Source of the DNA: Candidatus Binatota bacterium
Lineage (GTDB): Bacteria; Desulfobacterota; Binatia; Bin18
NCBI GenBank assembly: GCA_011523315.1
Contig: WTHE01000637.1
Location: 1-8,541, forward strand
Reading direction: 5' to 3'
Length of the DNA: 8,541 bases
How positions within the stretch are numbered: position 1 is the stretch's first letter; every line of letters begins with the position of its first letter. The notes under the pieces are model-generated. The model did not search any database, was not told the origin of the DNA, and saw only the letters and a list, made by a program, of their open reading frames with translations. The translations under genes were made by a program, and so were the position numbers. Below are positions 4,997 through 8,541 of this stretch, piece by piece.

Positions 4997-7900
4997 ATGA
5001 GTCAACACGGGCGAGGAGAGACCGGCCTCACACGCGTCCTGATCAGTAATCGCGGCGAGATTGCCATTCGCATCGCCAAGGCTGCGGCCGCCCTCGGCAT
5101 GGAATCGGTGGGCGTCTACGCTCCGGTCGATGCGCTGTCGCTGCACACCCGGTTCACCACCGAGACCCGCGAGATCGCCAGCCGCAACGGGGAGGCGGCG
5201 GACGCCGTGCGCGCCTACCTCGACGGCCAGGCTTTGATCCACACGGCCAAGGCGGCGGGCTGCGACTGCGTCCACCCGGGCTACGGCTTCCTGTCCGAGA
5301 ACGCGACCTTTGCCGAGCGCTGCGCGTCCGAGGGCCTGACCTTTGTCGGTCCGCCGCCTGCGGCGCTGGCGCTGTTCGGAGACAAGCTGCGTGCCCGCCA
5401 GCTCGCCCAGTCTTTGGACATTCCAGTCGTGCCCGGCAGCGCACAGCCCCTGACCTCGGCGGACGAGGCCGCACAGCTGGCCGCTGAGTTGGGCTACCCG
5501 GTTATGCTCAAAGCGGCCGCAGGCGGCGGCGGACGCGGCATGCGCACGGTCGAACGCGCCGAGGACATGGCCGAGGCCCTTGAGCGCTGCCGCAGCGAGG
5601 CCCAGGCCGCCTTTGGCGACGGCGCGGTGTTCATCGAAAGACTCATTCGCCGGCCACGACACATCGAGGTTCAGATCCTGGCCGACGCCCACGGCAACGC
5701 CATCCATCTGTACGAACGGGACTGCTCGGTCCAGCTCAGAAATCAGAAGGTCGTGGAGATCGCCCCGGCTCCGGCGCTCGACAGCTCGGTTCGGGAGCGG
5801 CTGTTGGCCGACGCCCTCAAGCTGGTCCGCGCCGCAGACTATGTCAACGCCGGAACCGTGGAGTTCCTGGTCGCGCCCGAAACCGGCCAGCACTTCTTCC
5901 TCGAATGCAACCCGCGCATCCAGGTCGAGCACACGATCACCGAACAGGTGACGGGTCTTGACCTCGTTGAGGCCCAGTTCCAGATTGCGGCCGGCGCAAC
6001 GCTTCAGTCCCTGGGTCTGGGCGACCAGCGGGCCGTGAGCGCCCCGCGCGGCTTTGCCGTCCAGGCCAGGGTCGTTGCCAGGGGCGGGGGGACGCTGAGC
6101 GCCTACAAGGAACCCTCGGGACCGGGCATACGGGTCGATGCCTGCGGCTACCTGGGCTACAGCCCGCCGCCCCAGTTCGACCCGCTGCTGGCCAAGGTTG
6201 TGGGTTCATCGAGTTCTTCGGCGTCCTTTGCCTCGGCTCTCGACCGAACCCTGCGTGCGCTGGACGAGTTCCATATTGCCGGGCTGCCGACAAACCTCGC
6301 CCAGCTTAAGACTATCCTCTCCCACCCGGCCGTCCGGGCCGGCGATGCCCGCACCTCTCTGCTGGCCGAGGAACCCCAGCTCCTGGCGCCCACGTCCCCG
6401 GACACGGGCAACGGCGCCGTGGCGCTGCTGGAACAGCAGGCGCGCAGCCTGGGCACAGACGCGCCGACCGGCGTGCATGCGCCGCCCGCCTCCTTCGCGC
6501 CGGCCTTGGAGGTGGGTCCCGGCCAACGCGCGGTCGCGTGTCCGATGGCCGGGGCGGTGGTGGAGCTGCGAGCCAAGGAAGGCACAGTGGTAGCCGCCGG
6601 CGATACCCTGCTGATCCTCAGCGCGATGAAGATGGAGTCCGTGATTACGGCGCCGTGCGCGGGTGTGGTAGCGGCCGCCCAAGCCTTGAGCGTCGGGGAC
6701 AACGTGGCGGCCGGACAGGTGGTGATGGTGCTCACCCCGACTGACGGCGCAGCCACCCGCCACCCACAGCCACCGGCCGGCGCCCAGACCTGGGCGCCGG
6801 TTCTGGATCAGGTCACAGCCCTGCAACGACTGGCCCTGCAACGGCTGGCGCCGGGCTCCGACGACCCCGGCGTCGTCCGGCAGCGCGGCCGCGGCAAGCT
6901 GACCTGCCGGGAGCGCATCGGACTGCTGCTGGACGACGACAGCTTCCGCGAGGTGGGCAGCGTGGCCGGATTCGCCTCCTACGCCGAAGACGGCAGCGTT
7001 GTGGATTTTACGCCCGCCAACCATGTCGGCGGCTGGGGCAAGATCGACGGCCGTTCCGCAGTCGTGTGCGCCGACGACTTTACCTCGCGGGGCGGCCACG
7101 CCGACGGAGCGGTCAGCGCCAAGAGCATCTACCTGGACCGCCTGGCCCTGGAGCTGCGCCTGCCCTCGGTGCGGCTGCTGGACGGCTCGTCGGGCGGTGG
7201 CAGCGTCGCGGCCATGGTCCCGGCCCAGAAAAAAGAGGGCGAGAGCAGCGCCAAAGAGAGCGCCGGCGCAATCAAGGCCGGCCGGCCGCGGGTTGCCGGT
7301 GGTGGCGGCTCCCACCTGCCCGGGGAGCTGGGCAGCAGCATGTACACCGAGCAGCTGTGCAGCGTGCCGGTGGTCAACCTGCTGCTCGGCAGCGTGGTCG
7401 GCATCGGGGCGGCCAAGGCCGTCCTGGGCCACTTCTCGGTCATGGTCCGCGATATCGCTCAGCTGTTTGTGGCCGGCCCACCGGTCGTGCGCCACGCCAT
7501 GGGCTACGACATCAGCAAAGAAGAGCTGGGCGGCTGGCAGGTCCACTGTCGGAACGGCTCGGTGGATAACCTGGCCGAGACCGAACAGGAAGCAATGGCG
7601 ATGACCAAGCGCTTTCTGTCCTACCTGCCGTCGAGCGTATACGAGACGCCCCCGGTCCTGCCGCCCAGGGCCGACGATCCGCCCGACCGCCGCGAGGAGG
7701 AGCTGTTCAGCCTCATCCCGCGCAAGCGCACCACGACCTTTGACATGCGCAGAGCCATCGGCCTGATGGCCGACCTCGATTCCTTCTTCGAGATCGGACC
7801 GCTGTGGGGCACCGATCAGATCACCGGCTTTGTCCGCTTCAACGGCTATCCGATGGGAGTCATCGCCTCGGACAGCCAGCATGTCAACGGCGGCGCGCTG

Positions 7901-8449
7901 ACCGCCGACGGCTGTAGCAAGCTGACGCGCCACCTGGATCTGTGCGATCTGTTCCACCTGCCGATCCTGAACCTGGTCGACAACCCGGGCTTTGCCGTCG
8001 GTCTGGAGCACGAGACGACCGGCACGATCCGCCGCGGCGGCGAGTGGATGATCGCCTTCGCCCAGGTTCGCGTCCCCATTTTCACCGTCCTGATGCGGCG
8101 CAGCTTTGGCGTGGCCGGCAACAACTACGCCACCCCGCGCTCACGGCCGTCGATGCGCGTCGCCTGGCCGGCTGCGGACGCGGGCGGTATTCCTCCCGAG
8201 GGTGGGATCGAGGCTGCCTATAAGCGACAGCTGGCCGAAGCCGCCGATCCCCAGGCGTTTCGCGACGAACTCATGGCCCGGATCGAAAGCGCCCGGGGAC
8301 CGCTGGGGCCCCTGTCCAAGTTTCAGCTCGAGGAGATGATCGATCCCAGGGACACCCGAAAACTGGTCTGCGAGTGGCTGGAGGTGGCCTACAAGCTGGT
8401 GTCGCAGCCAACCCGGCTGGTGCCGCGGGTGTTGCAGTTTCGCCCCTAG
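4997..8449 (+). CDS. Single-chain biotin-dependent acyl-CoA carboxylase (BC-BCCP-CT)
   Basis: A 1150-residue multidomain enzyme that carboxylates biotin with ATP and bicarbonate, then transfers the carboxyl to an acyl-CoA. The biotin carboxylase domain spans about 12-460: RVLISNRGEIAIRI (13-26), HPGYGFLSEN (93-102), the ATP-grasp glycine loop KAAAGGGGRGM (172-182), catalytic ECNPRIQVEH (303-312) and Arg358. A linker leads to the biotinyl domain (about 515-580) with AMKME and biotin acceptor Lys545. A Pro-rich linker (581-600) precedes the carboxyltransferase (about 605-1150), with N-half DGSSGGGSVAAM (729-740) and GSVVGIGAA (798-806), and C-half VDNPGF (994-999) and AWPAADAGGIPPEGG (1056-1070). 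This order matches the single-chain long-chain acyl-CoA carboxylases (LCC) rather than split ACC, PCC or MCC subunits. The substrate cannot be read directly; long- or medium-chain acyl-CoA is a fair guess. The next gene begins 78 bases downstream, same strand. Confidence 0.93.
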   Translation: MSQHGRGETGLTRVLISNRGEIAIRIAKAAAALGMESVGVYAPVDALSLHTRFTTETREIASRNGEAADAVRAYLDGQALIHTAKAAGCDCVHPGYGFLSENATFAERCASEGLTFVGPPPAALALFGDKLRARQLAQSLDIPVVPGSAQPLTSADEAAQLAAELGYPVMLKAAAGGGGRGMRTVERAEDMAEALERCRSEAQAAFGDGAVFIERLIRRPRHIEVQILADAHGNAIHLYERDCSVQLRNQKVVEIAPAPALDSSVRERLLADALKLVRAADYVNAGTVEFLVAPETGQHFFLECNPRIQVEHTITEQVTGLDLVEAQFQIAAGATLQSLGLGDQRAVSAPRGFAVQARVVARGGGTLSAYKEPSGPGIRVDACGYLGYSPPPQFDPLLAKVVGSSSSSASFASALDRTLRALDEFHIAGLPTNLAQLKTILSHPAVRAGDARTSLLAEEPQLLAPTSPDTGNGAVALLEQQARSLGTDAPTGVHAPPASFAPALEVGPGQRAVACPMAGAVVELRAKEGTVVAAGDTLLILSAMKMESVITAPCAGVVAAAQALSVGDNVAAGQVVMVLTPTDGAATRHPQPPAGAQTWAPVLDQVTALQRLALQRLAPGSDDPGVVRQRGRGKLTCRERIGLLLDDDSFREVGSVAGFASYAEDGSVVDFTPANHVGGWGKIDGRSAVVCADDFTSRGGHADGAVSAKSIYLDRLALELRLPSVRLLDGSSGGGSVAAMVPAQKKEGESSAKESAGAIKAGRPRVAGGGGSHLPGELGSSMYTEQLCSVPVVNLLLGSVVGIGAAKAVLGHFSVMVRDIAQLFVAGPPVVRHAMGYDISKEELGGWQVHCRNGSVDNLAETEQEAMAMTKRFLSYLPSSVYETPPVLPPRADDPPDRREEELFSLIPRKRTTTFDMRRAIGLMADLDSFFEIGPLWGTDQITGFVRFNGYPMGVIASDSQHVNGGALTADGCSKLTRHLDLCDLFHLPILNLVDNPGFAVGLEHETTGTIRRGGEWMIAFAQVRVPIFTVLMRRSFGVAGNNYATPRSRPSMRVAWPAADAGGIPPEGGIEAAYKRQLAEAADPQAFRDELMARIESARGPLGPLSKFQLEEMIDPRDTRKLVCEWLEVAYKLVSQPTRLVPRVLQFRP

Positions 8450-8527
8450 GCTCGGTCAAGCCGGCCCGGTCCGCTTTGCGCGCTCCGGCCCGCATGTGCT
8501 ACACGCACACATACACAGGAGGCAGCT

Positions 8528-8541
8528 ATGTCACACATTGC
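8528..8541 (+). CDS. Start of the next gene, cut by the window end
   Basis: An ATG at 8528 opens a frame (M-S-H-I) that runs off the window. AGGAGG at 8517-8522 lies five bases upstream, the same style of ribosome binding site as the neighbouring genes. The gap to the carboxylase stop is 78 bases with no convincing terminator, so co-transcription is plausible. Four residues are too few to suggest a function. Confidence 0.6.

Noticed and set aside
4799..5932. 377-residue open frame on the minus strand over the biotin carboxylase domain and the spacer
   Set aside because: It lies opposite confirmed catalytic motifs, has low-complexity Arg/Gly/Ala composition and no ribosome binding site that fits.
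6206..8011. 601-residue open frame on the minus strand opposite the carboxylase
   Set aside because: It is an antisense shadow in high-GC coding DNA; it matches no family motif, while the plus strand encodes unmistakable biotinyl and carboxyltransferase motifs.
8450..8527. Terminator after the carboxylase
   Set aside because: Only a 4-base GTGC / GCAC stem is visible, with no T-run.

Overview
The window is a GC-rich bacterial chromosomal segment with six complete genes and two cut by the window edges. Most genes carry strong AGGAGG-type ribosome binding sites. No RNA gene, CRISPR array, transposase or phage gene is visible. The mix (an iminopeptidase-like hydrolase, an M19 dipeptidase, a nitroreductase, a secreted metallo-beta-lactamase-fold protein and a single-chain acyl-CoA carboxylase) suits a large-genome, metabolically versatile soil, sediment or sponge-associated bacterium, for example a Desulfobacterota-like or Tectomicrobia-like lineage. 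That placement is weak: no marker gene is present.

Layout. Positions 2-901 (+) hold the 3' part of a proline-iminopeptidase-type alpha/beta hydrolase. It converges, with only 12 bases between stops, on an M19 (membrane/renal dipeptidase family) hydrolase at 914-2116 (-). A 119-base divergent spacer with a small palindrome separates the M19 gene from a nitroreductase at 2236-2919 (+).

From about 2995 to 4074 the base composition drops: two lines sampled by hand are near 52% G+C, against roughly 63-68% in lines sampled from the carboxylase. This islet starts with a 136-base composite palindromic repeat (2995-3130). It then carries an overlapping two-gene minus-strand operon: a 175-residue protein of unknown function with a PD-(D/E)XK-like arrangement (3442-3969), followed by a 110-residue helical, TPR-like protein (3126-3458). 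From memory, matching pairs occur in cyanobacteria and other phyla with no assigned function. This is the best candidate here for an undescribed system.

Right of the islet, a secreted metallo-beta-lactamase-fold hydrolase (4075-4761, -) is divergent from a 1150-residue acyl-CoA carboxylase (4997-8449, +). The carboxylase joins biotin carboxylase, biotin carrier and carboxyltransferase domains in one chain. It is followed after 78 bases by the first codons of another gene (8528, +) with a good ribosome binding site, so the carboxylase probably leads a small operon.

The metabolic genes do not form one obvious pathway. The two peptidase-like genes could share small-peptide turnover, and the carboxylase points to acyl-CoA metabolism, but nothing in the sequence ties these together.
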